In this document: in pieces, positions 1 through 5,250 of the stretch
Position numbering within the stretch: position 1 is the first letter of the stretch
Layout: each line of letters starts with the position of its first letter
Source: a virus
IMG/VR virus record: IMGVR_UViG_3300021425_000197
Location: 1 to 23,365 of that record
DNA: 23,365 nt
Reading direction: 5' to 3' (one strand)
Notes under the pieces: model-generated
What the model saw: the letters and a program-made list of their open reading frames with translations, nothing else
What the model was told of the DNA's origin: nothing
Databases searched by the model: none
Position numbers and translations under genes: made by a program

Positions 1-19
1 ATTTGGGGAGTGTGCCTGC

Positions 20-355
20 TTATCGTGCATGGTAGCCTGTGCAGTAGGCTTCGTAGAGTCCGTCAAATAGGTCTTCTTTTTCTACGAGGATGGTCCATAT
101 TTCGTTGAGAAGGTAGGTTTTGATGTGTTCGTAGTGTTCTGGGGTGGCTTCTGTGAGTAGCCATTGGTAGGCGTCGGAGTCTAAACTGTTGCTTTTGAGT
201 TCGTTTCGGGCGAACTTTTGCATCTGCTCCCTGCTGATATCTAGGGTGATGATGGGGTTTTCTGGGGTGTAGTCGAAACTTAGGTTATGTATTTCAAAAT
301 TGTCTTCTCCGTACATAACGGCGTTATCGAATTCTTCTTCTGTGGGTGTAGGCAT
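20..355 (-). CDS. Hypothetical acidic protein, 111 aa
   Basis: I do not recognise this protein. It is soluble, acidic and predicted mostly helical in its second half, with no signal peptide, membrane segment or Cys-based metal site. The start at 355 is supported by an AAGGAG Shine-Dalgarno (SD) sequence seven bases upstream on the minus strand. It is the last gene visible in the leftward train of small genes and is separated from the 36-aa gene by about 40 nt. A TTGACA-N18-TACAAT candidate promoter inside that upstream gene could give it its own transcript. Composition and packing look like phage early or accessory genes. Confidence 0.75.
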   Translation of the reverse strand: MPTPTEEEFDNAVMYGEDNFEIHNLSFDYTPENPIITLDISREQMQKFARNELKSNSLDSDAYQWLLTEATPEHYEHIKTYLLNEIWTILVEKEDLFDGLYEAYCTGYHAR

Positions 356-396
356 GTGTTTGCTCCTTTTGTGATCGTGGTGGGCTTAGCCGCCGT

Positions 397-507
397 TTAT
401 TTGGGGTAGGTCCCGACTTCTGCGTTCGTGTAGAGTTCGGTGATCTTACGTAGTGCATTGTACCCTGCAATTAGGGCGGCTGTCAAGAAAATAGCGGTTT
501 TAGTCAT
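397..507 (-). CDS. Very small predicted membrane peptide, 36 aa
   Basis: A 36-codon frame beginning MTKTAIFLTAALIAGYNA. Residues 4-18 form one hydrophobic helix, followed by a charged tail. Its ATG overlaps the end of the 39-aa gene (the upstream stop lies 5 nt inside it), so translation is probably coupled. It is too short for ordinary ORF thresholds. Support comes from the unbroken chain of overlapping starts and stops from 901 down to 397 and from the TM-plus-charged-tail design common in phage micro-genes. Function unknown. Confidence 0.55.
   Translation of the reverse strand: MTKTAIFLTAALIAGYNALRKITELYTNAEVGTYPK
457..486 (-). promoter_or_regulatory. Candidate sigma70-type promoter for the 111-aa gene
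   Basis: On the minus strand there is a perfect TTGACA (481-486), an 18-nt spacer and TACAAT (457-462), inside the coding sequence of the 36-aa gene. A transcript from here would start near 450 and read the 111-aa gene after a leader of about 95 nt. The sequence match is good but no function is shown. Confidence 0.35.
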
Positions 508-619
508 TTGGGAGTTCGTTTCGGTCGGTTTTGGGGCGTAGGTCTACACCGTATCGGATGTTGGCAAGCATGATCCAGACGGCTTTTGCTTCCTGAAAAT
601 AGTGTCTAATTTTCGTCAT
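500..619 (-). CDS. Very small hypothetical protein, 39 aa
   Basis: A 39-codon frame starting MTKIRHYFQEAKAVWIMLA, amphipathic then hydrophilic. Its ATG sits in an ATGA overlap with the stop of the upstream 45-aa gene and is preceded by AAGGA about seven bases before the start. Its own stop overlaps the start of the 36-aa gene. I see no recognisable domain. It is included because the coupling on both sides and the SD make it a better reading than any alternative frame here. Confidence 0.55.
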   Translation of the reverse strand: MTKIRHYFQEAKAVWIMLANIRYGVDLRPKTDRNELPND

Positions 620-753
620 TTGGGGTTCCTTTTAGAGATGTTTTTGTACACTTTTTTGGCAATGATGGTTACTACTTTGTAGGCCGTGTAGCACCCTGTT
701 GCGGCTCCTGCGAGCATCATGAGGATCATGGATGCAAGTAAGGGTTCATTCAT
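616..753 (-). CDS. Small predicted membrane protein, 45 aa
   Basis: A 45-codon frame with an N-terminal hydrophobic segment (about residues 4-20, ending GAATGCYTAY) and a Lys-rich C-terminus, the layout of a single-pass peptide with a cytoplasmic basic tail. It begins inside the 3' end of the 51-aa zinc-ribbon gene (8-nt overlap) and ends in an ATGA overlap with the 39-aa gene. A start four codons later is absent, so the ATG at 753 is preferred although its SD (GAAAGA) is weak. Function unknown. Holin-like or membrane-depolarising roles are possible but unsupported. Confidence 0.55.
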   Translation of the reverse strand: MNEPLLASMILMMLAGAATGCYTAYKVVTIIAKKVYKNISKRNPK

Positions 754-901
754 TGTCGGCGTCTTTCAACCGTTCTTCTGTGCTAATGTACCGTTTTTGT
801 TGTTCACCGGGGTCAGAACACAGCCAGCATTGGGTGTCTGTCGATTCCCAGTATACGTCGCAGTGTTCACAATACATAGGGGGTAGCCATAACGGTTCCA
901 T
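746..901 (-). CDS. Mini zinc-ribbon-like protein, 51 aa
   Basis: A 51-codon frame carrying C11-x2-C14 and C25-x2-C28, i.e. two Cys knuckles ten residues apart, the minimal pattern of a zinc ribbon or rubredoxin-like knuckle. A charged helix follows. The ATG overlaps the stop of the upstream nuclease gene by one base (TAATG), so it is probably translated by re-initiation. Such mini zinc ribbons are common small proteins in actinobacteriophage genomes (general knowledge). Nucleic-acid or protein binding is likely but not shown. Confidence 0.65.
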   Translation of the reverse strand: MEPLWLPPMYCEHCDVYWESTDTQCWLCSDPGEQQKRYISTEERLKDADNE

Positions 902-1440
902 TATACTGTCGCATAGTGTTCTTGCCGTCTAAACAGGAACTTACAAAGTTCATCGAAAGTTTTCATGTCTGATTTGCGGGCATAATACCACACATCGTTG
1001 ATCTGGCGAACCCTATCAAACGACGACTTCTTCACCCAGTTACCCTCACTACTTCTAGGCACAACCAGCATCTTGTCGGTAAACTGGCTCACCATCACAA
1101 CCCCGAAAGGCTTAGGGGACTTCTTATCCCAACCAGAACAAGTATCAACAAAAGCGTCAGCATACGGGAAAGAACTAGGATTATCGGTGAACTTGAGACG
1201 CCGAGACTTCACTTCCAGACACCCATCCATATGCTCAAATACGATATCTTGCTCGTTCTCGTACTCCTTGATCTGTTCATCCGTGGTAGCAAACGTTAAC
1301 TCTGTTGCACGACAGACAATATGTGCGGCCCTCAGCCTCTCCGCTACCTTCTCTGCATAGGTTTGGCCGATAGTAGCCTCTGAAACAAACAGGTCCCTAC
1401 TGTACCCAAACTGCCTCGTGAGAGATGAATTTTCGGTCAT
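901..1440 (-). CDS. PD-(D/E)XK-like nuclease, 179 aa
   Basis: The segment D65-x10-E76-V-K78 (within DIVFEHMDGCLEVKS) fits the D...ExK core of restriction-endonuclease-fold nucleases: an Asp ending one strand, then ExK on the next. A helix with E30 and E34 precedes it, as expected for the fold. The rest (residues 90-160) is mixed alpha/beta with no other signature. The 179-aa length suits a stand-alone phage nuclease of this superfamily. It starts in an ATGA overlap with the 87-aa gene and ends in a TAATG overlap with the zinc ribbon. DNA processing or degradation is the probable role, but the assignment rests on a short motif, so a degenerate or structural relative is possible. Confidence 0.6.
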   Translation of the reverse strand: MTENSSLTRQFGYSRDLFVSEATIGQTYAEKVAERLRAAHIVCRATELTFATTDEQIKEYENEQDIVFEHMDGCLEVKSRRLKFTDNPSSFPYADAFVDTCSGWDKKSPKPFGVVMVSQFTDKMLVVPRSSEGNWVKKSSFDRVRQINDVWYYARKSDMKTFDELCKFLFRRQEHYATV

Positions 1441-1700
1441 TTGGGGGTATCCTCCATCCAGATAATCCGGTTATCACAGTCCTCAAGGAAGTAATGATCC
1501 GACTTGATACGAGGAGATACACCAATCATGGCGTAAGTGCTCTCGTAAGCAGCGACCCGACGCTCCTCCAACTGCCCCAACAAACCAAGATTATAGGATT
1601 CTTTCATCACATTTTCGGTGATCTTATCCACAATCTTCACATACTGGATGTCAGTATCGACATACCAATGCTGTGTTCCTGCTGTAAATTCACAAATCAT
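1437..1700 (-). CDS. Hypothetical protein, 87 aa
   Basis: Unrecognised soluble protein. The frame can be extended to a TTG at 1706, but the ATG at 1698-1700 forms a TAATG junction with the stop of the upstream membrane-protein gene and matches the coupling style of its neighbours, so I take 1700 as the start. The body has a helical centre (about residues 25-55) and a Trp/aromatic C-terminal part with no Cys or His cluster. The stop forms an ATGA overlap with the nuclease gene, so the two are probably co-translated. Confidence 0.7.
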   Translation of the reverse strand: MICEFTAGTQHWYVDTDIQYVKIVDKITENVMKESYNLGLLGQLEERRVAAYESTYAMIGVSPRIKSDHYFLEDCDNRIIWMEDTPK

Positions 1701-1951
1701 TACCAAAACCTAATCTTATTTTTCAATGTAGTGAGCACCCTGTACGGGATAACTTCCTGAGTTGACGGCCTATTAGCCGGATGGGTCTTGTGCTTAAATA
1801 TCTTTTTGTCTACGTGGTAGAATATCGCCGCCCCTACAGCGTTAGCGATCACTGTCTGCCACAACGCTCCACCGGGGATTACAACAATACACAATGCTAG
1901 CACAGGTGTGGAGAGTTGCCAACGAAAGGCATACTTTAAGAATCGTTTCAT
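1700..1951 (-). CDS. Small membrane protein, 83 aa
   Basis: A hydrophobic stretch at about residues 13-46 (interrupted by a Pro-Gly-Gly turn) suggests one long or two short membrane helices, followed by a basic tail with several Lys, His and Arg. The positively charged N-terminus (MKRFLKYAFRW) favours the inside. It starts in an ATGA overlap with the 57-aa gene and ends in a TAATG overlap with the 87-aa gene. No holin or lysis partner is seen nearby, so I do not name it. Confidence 0.65.
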   Translation of the reverse strand: MKRFLKYAFRWQLSTPVLALCIVVIPGGALWQTVIANAVGAAIFYHVDKKIFKHKTHPANRPSTQEVIPYRVLTTLKNKIRFW

Positions 1952-2121
1952 ACGTCATCTACCTGATCCTTACTAGCGTTAACCATATTCAGAAGGTCAA
2001 GTAGTCCGTCCTGAACGTAGGCGGCTTCCACCATATGCTTCTTAGACACATTTTGAAGCATAGTCTCAATCTGCGTAATCATTTCATCAACCTGCGTGTA
2101 CGTAGCACCGGTTTCGGTCAT
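1948..2121 (-). CDS. Small acidic helical protein, 57 aa
   Basis: A 57-codon frame beginning MTETGATYTQVDEMITQIET, almost entirely amphipathic helix with Met/Leu/Val heptad-like spacing (about residues 10-48) and an acidic C-terminus. A short coiled-coil or oligomerising peptide is the simplest reading. An AAAGGA SD lies about 11 nt upstream of the ATG. The stop is in an ATGA overlap with the next gene. Function unknown. Confidence 0.6.
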   Translation of the reverse strand: MTETGATYTQVDEMITQIETMLQNVSKKHMVEAAYVQDGLLDLLNMVNASKDQVDDV

Positions 2122-2137
2122 ATGGAAGTTTTTCCTT

Positions 2138-2224
2138 TCAATCGTCGCCTATAAACTTAATTAATAAATATATGGTTGGGATAACTAAAATAGCAATAAC
2201 ATCTAGCGTTCCAAAAGCAATCAT
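2138..2224 (-). CDS. Micro membrane peptide, 28 aa
   Basis: A 28-codon frame (MIAFGTLDVIAILVIPTIYL then a charged end) that is essentially one membrane helix. The ATG is fused to the stop of the upstream 66-aa gene as TGATG, the same junction style seen throughout this block. Such one-helix phage micro-proteins often escape annotation. The size makes the call uncertain, but it fills an otherwise empty 100-bp gap in the right frame and strand. Confidence 0.5.
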   Translation of the reverse strand: MIAFGTLDVIAILVIPTIYLLIKFIGDD

Positions 2225-2424
2225 CAGTATCCAGACGCCTTACGGTTAGGCTTAAATCGGTCCCAACGGCGACGAATCTCCATTACTGCCGGAGAATCAA
2301 GCACCGTCACAGACTCAAAGTCTTCCTCAGTGATAGGCTTGTAAACATCTTGATCAGACGTATATCCCTCAAAGGCGGGCTTACCATACCTAATCCAATT
2401 ACGCAACCTGCGGAACTTATTCAT
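2224..2424 (-). CDS. Small basic hypothetical protein, 66 aa
   Basis: Begins with an Arg/Lys-rich helix (MNKFRRLRNWIRYGK), then an acidic middle and an Arg-rich second helix (about residues 46-60). It is unrecognised, and nucleic-acid contact is only a guess from charge. Two in-frame ATGs exist. The SD (AAGGAG) is only one or two bases from the one at 2433 but about ten from the one at 2424, so I prefer 2424. It is the first gene of the leftward small-gene train, just downstream of tRNA-Thr. Confidence 0.65.
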   Translation of the reverse strand: MNKFRRLRNWIRYGKPAFEGYTSDQDVYKPITEEDFESVTVLDSPAVMEIRRRWDRFKPNRKASGY

Positions 2425-2459
2425 GTATATCATTCTCCTTCACTAGAGCGTATACCGTT

Positions 2460-2465
2460 ATTTTA
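2460..2465 (-). promoter_or_regulatory. Candidate extended -10 promoter for the small-gene train
   Basis: On the minus strand TGG-TAAAAT resembles an extended -10 element (TGn plus TAAAAT) about 36 nt before the first small gene. The -35 is poor (TGGATT at 17-nt spacing). Alternatively the train is read through from the tRNA promoter upstream. Weak evidence. Confidence 0.3.
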
Positions 2466-2493
2466 CCATAAACTGTGGCCTCAATCCACTCGG

Positions 2494-2566
2494 AGCCGGA
2501 TGCCAGAATCGAACTGACGACATCTTCATTACAAGTGAAGCACTCTACCAACTGAGTTAATCCGGC
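2494..2566 (-). tRNA. tRNA-Thr(UGU)
   Basis: A complete cloverleaf on the minus strand. The 7-bp acceptor stem is perfect (GCCGGAT with ATCCGGC). The D-loop contains AGTTGGTA and the anticodon stem CTTCA/TGAAG flanks the loop CTTGTAA, giving anticodon UGU at 2531-2533. The T-loop is TTCGATT. No CCA is encoded. Only four bases separate it from tRNA-Arg, so the two are clearly co-transcribed. Confidence 0.93.
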
Positions 2567-2570
2567 GAAG

Positions 2571-2643
2571 CGCCCCCGGCAGGAATCGAACCTGCAATCT
2601 ACAGATTAGAAGTCTGCCGCCTTATCCGTTAGGCCACGAGGGC
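2571..2643 (-). tRNA. tRNA-Arg(UCU)
   Basis: Cloverleaf on the minus strand. The acceptor GCCCTCG pairs with CGGGGGC (one T-G pair), the anticodon loop CTTCTAA gives UCU (AGA codons), and the T-loop TTCGATT and T-stem GCAGG/CCTGC are intact. The discriminator is G and no CCA is encoded. It begins nine bases after the stop of the winged-helix gene. Confidence 0.93.
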
Positions 2644-2652
2644 TAAACCCAC

Positions 2653-2955
2653 TTACTTAAGAGGGGCAGTCACACGCTCAGGATCACCACTGCTCACATC
2701 AAGCCGGTACTCATAAACGTTGTTATGGGGAAGAATACGAGTTTCCAAAGTAAACCCACCAAACTTCTTCTTACGCAAGTCACGCATACGAGCCGATGCT
2801 GAAGCCTCAGGAGCGTCCGCAAGAACACTAATATCGTTCAAAGACAACCAAACCCCTTCAGCAAGTACGTCATATACACGGACCAACTGCTTCTTAAGGC
2901 GAGGGTCTTTGCGTGCCCCTTCTTGGTCGCCATTACCATCAAAAATACTTTCCAT
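2653..2955 (-). CDS. Winged-helix DNA-binding protein, 100 aa
   Basis: Residues 23-62 form the helical core of a winged helix: a first helix (KKQLVRVYDVLAEG), a turn, the segment LSLNDISVLADAPEASASAR as helix-turn-recognition helix, then basic RDLRKKKFGG leading into a beta wing (70-85). This layout resembles the small HTH proteins frequent in actinobacteriophages that sense or regulate genome traffic (general knowledge). The frame stays open through the upstream tRNA-Trp, but the real start is the ATG at 2955, with AAAGGAG five bases before it. It is embedded in the tRNA cluster and probably lies on the same primary transcript, released by tRNA processing. Confidence 0.75.
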   Translation of the reverse strand: MESIFDGNGDQEGARKDPRLKKQLVRVYDVLAEGVWLSLNDISVLADAPEASASARMRDLRKKKFGGFTLETRILPHNNVYEYRLDVSSGDPERVTAPLK

Positions 2956-2985
2956 AATTTCTCCTTTGTTATATATCCGATAAAC

Positions 2986-3059
2986 TGGCAGGGGTAGTAG
3001 GAATCGAACCCACGCCAACGGGTTTGGAAGCCGTTGTTCTACCATTAAACTATACCCCA
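2986..3059 (-). tRNA. tRNA-Trp(CCA), CCA tail encoded
   Basis: Cloverleaf on the minus strand. From the D-arm (GTTTAATGGTAGAAC) the anticodon loop counts to TTCCAAA, giving anticodon CCA, and G73 precedes an encoded CCA. Both features fit Trp. Two oddities are a T-T mismatch at acceptor position 1-72 and a C-C mismatch at 31-39 at the top of the anticodon stem. A shifted reading would give a Gly-like CTTCCAA loop (UCC), but the stem then fails to pair and the discriminator is wrong for bacterial Gly. It is the only one of the four tRNAs with an encoded CCA. Confidence 0.72.
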
Positions 3060-3063
3060 ACGG

Positions 3064-3148
3064 CGGAGAGGGTGGGATTCGAACCCACGGAGGCTTGCAC
3101 CTCAACGGTTTTCAAGACCGACCCATTCGTCCGCTCTGGCACCTCTCC
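3064..3148 (-). tRNA. tRNA-Ser(UGA)
   Basis: A class II tRNA on the minus strand. The acceptor GGAGAGG pairs perfectly with CCTCTCC, the loop CTTGAAA gives anticodon UGA, the long variable arm is a GAGG/CCTC hairpin, and the T-arm is GTGGG-TTCGAAT-CCCAC. The discriminator is G and no CCA is encoded. It is the first RNA gene after the promoter at 3160-3188. Confidence 0.93.
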
Positions 3149-3159
3149 ATGTGTCCACA

Positions 3160-3188
3160 ATACTAGCACACTCCCCAACCACTGTCAA
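3160..3188 (-). promoter_or_regulatory. Promoter of the tRNA cluster, inside a coding 3' end
   Basis: On the minus strand: TTGACA (3183-3188), exactly 17 nt, then TGC-TAGTAT (-10 at 3160-3165), an extended -10. The predicted start is near 3153, a few bases before tRNA-Ser. The -10 overlaps the TAG stop of the metallophosphoesterase and the -35 lies in its coding sequence. Confidence 0.7.
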
Positions 3189-4092
3189 GCACAATCCGAT
3201 CAACAGTAACAAAAGTCCACTGATACCAGTCCTCCATCAAATCCAAAACCAAAACACCAAAATCTGAATCAAACATCTCAGAAGAACCATCCTCTAACCT
3301 GCCAACATTTCGCAGGCTCTTACCACCTGTGCCCACAACGAACTGTGTCATACCATCAATAGGCTCAAACCTTTCGTAGTGATGGTCGTGGCCTGACAGA
3401 ACAATGTCTCCACCGGCATCTGAGATTGGTCCCCAGAGCCTCTGTATGGCCTTCTGAGAGCCGTGCACACCCGATGACCATCTGGGGCTGTGCCAATACG
3501 CTATGATGCATTCAGCGTCTGTAGAAGCCAAATCATTAGCAAGCCATTCGTCCTGCTCTGTAGACATATACTCGGAGTCTAGTGCGATAATATGCCAGTT
3601 ATCTACGTCAATAGAGTAGTAGAAAGAATCTAAGTTAAAGTATTCTCTGATTCCATCACCCATCGAATAGTATTCATGGTTTCCGACCGCAGGGTAAGTT
3701 ACGCCTTTAAAGCGCCCCCAACTAGAATCGTAGGTGGTCTCAAACTCAGAAAGAGCGCCCGACTCATACTGTAGATCACCTAAAGCCAATACCATGTCAG
3801 GATCAAACCTAGACGCCAACAATGCGGTATCTTTATGAGCGCAAGTAGCAGTGGAATCAGCAGAACACACCATATCACCAACCGCAACAACAGTTTTATG
3901 TAGAATCACGGGAGGTAAAGTAGACGAAGTGGTCGTCGTTGTACTAGTAGTACTCGTCGTAGTCGAAGTGGAAGACGAAGTAGTGGTAGTCGGTGTGGTT
4001 GACTCAGGAACAGTGGGTGTACGCACGCTCGTGACCGGAGCAGTACACCCTAGTAACAGAATCGAAAGTAGAAATGATTTTTTCGTCAGCAT
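3163..4092 (-). CDS. Lipoprotein metallophosphoesterase, 309 aa
   Basis: The N-terminal signal with lipobox (LLLGC, Cys16) predicts a secreted, lipid-anchored protein. Residues 25-60 are an almost pure Thr/Ser linker. From 68 on there is a calcineurin-like phosphoesterase domain with GD at 72-73, LGD at 104-106, GNHE at 137-140, H201 in YWHSPRW and GHDHHYER at 234-241, followed by VVGTGG. The first motif lacks the usual GDxH His, as in purple-acid-phosphatase-like subfamilies. The family hydrolyses phosphomonoesters or diesters, and the substrate cannot be read from sequence. SD GGAGGA is well placed. It sits just after a terminator and before the tRNA cluster. A host-acquired phosphate-scavenging or envelope-modifying enzyme is plausible, and the Thr linker resembles actinobacterial lipoproteins. 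Confidence 0.85.
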   Translation of the reverse strand: MLTKKSFLLSILLLGCTAPVTSVRTPTVPESTTPTTTTSSSTSTTTSTTSTTTTTSSTLPPVILHKTVVAVGDMVCSADSTATCAHKDTALLASRFDPDMVLALGDLQYESGALSEFETTYDSSWGRFKGVTYPAVGNHEYYSMGDGIREYFNLDSFYYSIDVDNWHIIALDSEYMSTEQDEWLANDLASTDAECIIAYWHSPRWSSGVHGSQKAIQRLWGPISDAGGDIVLSGHDHHYERFEPIDGMTQFVVGTGGKSLRNVGRLEDGSSEMFDSDFGVLVLDLMEDWYQWTFVTVDRIVLDSGWGVC

Positions 4093-4106
4093 ATCAATCC
4101 TCCGCT

Positions 4107-4152
4107 AAAAAAGAAGGCTACCCGCCGAATCTTCCCAATCCAACGGGTAGCC
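4107..4152 (-). terminator. Rho-independent terminator
   Basis: A perfect 9-bp inverted repeat (4116-4124 with 4144-4152, GGCTACCCG/CGGGTAGCC) with a 19-nt loop. On the minus strand it is followed by TTCTTTTTT. It ends transcription from the 95-aa gene just before the ribosome site of the phosphoesterase gene. Confidence 0.8.
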
Positions 4153-4171
4153 CCTATCTTTCATATTTGTT

Positions 4172-4192
4172 TATGTTGCCCAATGCAACATA
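4172..4192 (-). other. Perfect 8-bp hairpin ahead of the terminator
   Basis: TATGTTGC (4172-4179) and GCAACATA (4185-4192) pair perfectly around a 5-nt loop, four bases after the stop of the 95-aa gene. No U-tract follows on either strand. It may be a transcript-stabilising 3' hairpin or part of a two-hairpin termination unit. Confidence 0.55.
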
Positions 4193-4196
4193 GGGG

Positions 4197-4484
4197 TCAT
4201 CGGGTAGTGGAAACTACCTCACCCCAAGCCATGCCCTTGTTGGCACGGCTGTTAGCCTCCCGAACCCAAGCGGTAGCCGCAGGGTTAAGGAAACGCTCAT
4301 ACTTCCGGTTACCCTGAAGCGAACGAATCTCACGAGGCGAAAGACCAGCGGTATGCAAAGCATTGCCGATCAGGCCACGAGGATGACGGTACGTCACCAT
4401 CTTCGATGAACGGTTACGGGCAGACGGAGCACGCTCCGCAACCTCAGTAGCCGCCTGAATAATTGCCTTCTTCGTAATCAACAT
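4197..4484 (-). CDS. Small basic hypothetical protein, 95 aa
   Basis: Unrecognised. It starts with an amphipathic helix (KKAIIQAATEVAERA) and then becomes Arg-rich, with RSSKMV, RHPRG and SPREIRSLQGNRKYERFL suggesting a small nucleic-acid or protein-binding fold. Net charge is strongly positive. The start is firm: ATG preceded by AAAGGAG with five bases spacing, and a consensus promoter 31-59 nt upstream of the start. It is monocistronic because a hairpin and a terminator follow directly. A consensus promoter, strong SD and private terminator imply abundant expression. Confidence 0.75.
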   Translation of the reverse strand: MLITKKAIIQAATEVAERAPSARNRSSKMVTYRHPRGLIGNALHTAGLSPREIRSLQGNRKYERFLNPAATAWVREANSRANKGMAWGEVVSTTR

Positions 4485-4514
4485 AATCTCCTTTGTTTGT
4501 CGTTGACTGTGGGT

Positions 4515-4543
4515 ATTATACTAGCCTCGGCGCAGTGTGTCAA
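4515..4543 (-). promoter_or_regulatory. Consensus promoter (TTGACA-N17-TATAAT)
   Basis: On the minus strand a perfect TTGACA (4538-4543) and a perfect TATAAT (4515-4520) are separated by 17 nt. The -35 overlaps the TGA stop of the deaminase gene. It drives the 95-aa gene with a leader of about 25 nt containing AAAGGAG. Confidence 0.85.
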
Positions 4544-4914
4544 GGCCAGACTCTGAAGAACGTCCACTCACCATTCTCATCAGTGTAGTAGACCCTCTTG
4601 ATTCCATGCTCCCTAATTGCTTCCATGCAACGAGAACAAGGCTTAGCAAGCGCCAAATTGCCGCCCCGAGTAACACGAGCAACAAACAACCTAGCACCCT
4701 GAGCATCACCAGCATTCCGCAAAGCATCCGCTTCAGCATGAATAGAGCAATGGAAATGCTTATCATCCTCTACAACGGAAGGATCGTTCTTCACACGATT
4801 AAAGCCCGTGGAAAGCACGGAACCACCTCGCCATACAACAGAGCCTAGACGCCACTTATCGTGATCTGATTTTTCAGCGGTGTTGACAGCCAAAGCCATA
4901 GCAGTAGATGTCAT
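4540..4914 (-). CDS. Cytidine/dCMP deaminase-family enzyme, 124 aa
   Basis: The zinc site of the cytidine deaminase-like superfamily is complete: H59-A60-E61 (ligand His plus proton-shuttling Glu) and P92-C93-S-R-C96 with two Cys ligands. N-terminal strands (LGSVVWRGGSVLSTGFN) match the fold's first hairpin. At 124 aa it is slightly shorter than typical dCMP deaminases and lacks an obvious allosteric insertion. It probably deaminates dCMP or a related nucleotide to feed dUMP/dTMP synthesis, although a tRNA- or base-specific deaminase cannot be excluded. It begins in an ATGA overlap with the 30-aa membrane-peptide gene and is transcribed from that gene's leaderless promoter. Confidence 0.85.
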   Translation of the reverse strand: MTSTAMALAVNTAEKSDHDKWRLGSVVWRGGSVLSTGFNRVKNDPSVVEDDKHFHCSIHAEADALRNAGDAQGARLFVARVTRGGNLALAKPCSRCMEAIREHGIKRVYYTDENGEWTFFRVWP

Positions 4915-5003
4915 TCCCAGTCCCCGTCAGTGTTGAGCAGCCACGTCATCAGAATAATGATTCCGATAGCGCAACCGATTCCAAAAGCGTGCCAGTGATT
5001 CAT
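4911..5003 (-). CDS. Micro membrane peptide, 30 aa
   Basis: A 30-codon frame (MNHWHAFGIGCAIGIIILMT, then WLLN and an acidic end), one membrane helix with a short acidic tail. It begins exactly six bases after the -10 box TAGACT and has no SD, so it is predicted to be leaderless. It ends in an ATGA overlap with the deaminase gene. The precise promoter geometry, shared with five other genes here, is the main support for its being real. Confidence 0.6.
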   Translation of the reverse strand: MNHWHAFGIGCAIGIIILMTWLLNTDGDWE

Positions 5004-5009
5004 ACCGTC

Positions 5010-5038
5010 AGTCTAGCACACGCACATAGGCACGTCAA
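5010..5038 (-). promoter_or_regulatory. Leaderless-type promoter for the 30-aa peptide and deaminase
   Basis: On the minus strand: TTGACG (5033-5038), 17 nt, TGC-TAGACT (-10 at 5010-5015), then six bases and ATG. The expected start point is the A of the ATG. Confidence 0.7.
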
Positions 5039-5040
5039 GC

Positions 5041-5250
5041 CTAGTGCTCGTTCAACACCTCGTTAGCGTACTCAGCAAATTCTGACGCATCGTTCTTAAA
5101 CCAAAACGGGAACACGGCGTGGACGAGCAGCATAAAGCCAATCACAATAAACTCTACAGCAAAACCTGCGGCGAACAAGAAATGATCGCCGTATGTCGTC
5201 TTATTTGACTTCGGGTGATCCGAAAACTTGGCGCAAATTTTCTTCCACAT
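5041..5250 (-). CDS. Small membrane protein, 69 aa
   Basis: A basic N-terminus (MWKKICAKFSDHPK) is followed by a long hydrophobic stretch (about residues 25-50, FLFAAGFAVEFIVIGFMLLV) and an acidic C-terminus: a single-pass protein, N-inside by charge. It overlaps the end of the upstream 55-aa gene by 50 nt in another frame. The SD is GGAG about ten bases before the ATG. It is the third gene of the thioredoxin operon. No family recognised. Confidence 0.65.
   Translation of the reverse strand: MWKKICAKFSDHPKSNKTTYGDHFLFAAGFAVEFIVIGFMLLVHAVFPFWFKNDASEFAEYANEVLNEH

Noticed and set aside
3-15. 13-bp match (TTGGGGAGTGTGC) to the reverse strand at 3166-3178, possible inverted repeat
   Set aside because: Lacks the -35 and -10 boxes that flank it at 3160-3188. 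Probably chance.
998-1360. Plus-strand frame opposite the nuclease gene
   Set aside because: No SD, wrong strand for the operon, and the minus frame has a nuclease motif and coupled junctions.
2653-3105. Longer 150-aa reading of the winged-helix gene
   Set aside because: The extra N-terminus is antisense-free translation of tRNA-Trp and part of tRNA-Ser. The ATG at 2955 has a good SD.
3024-3209. Plus-strand frame with ERVGFEPTEACTSTVFKT
   Set aside because: This is the well-known artefact of translating the antisense of a tRNA-Ser gene.
4537-4848. Plus-strand frame opposite the deaminase
   Set aside because: Shadow of a gene with complete zinc ligands.
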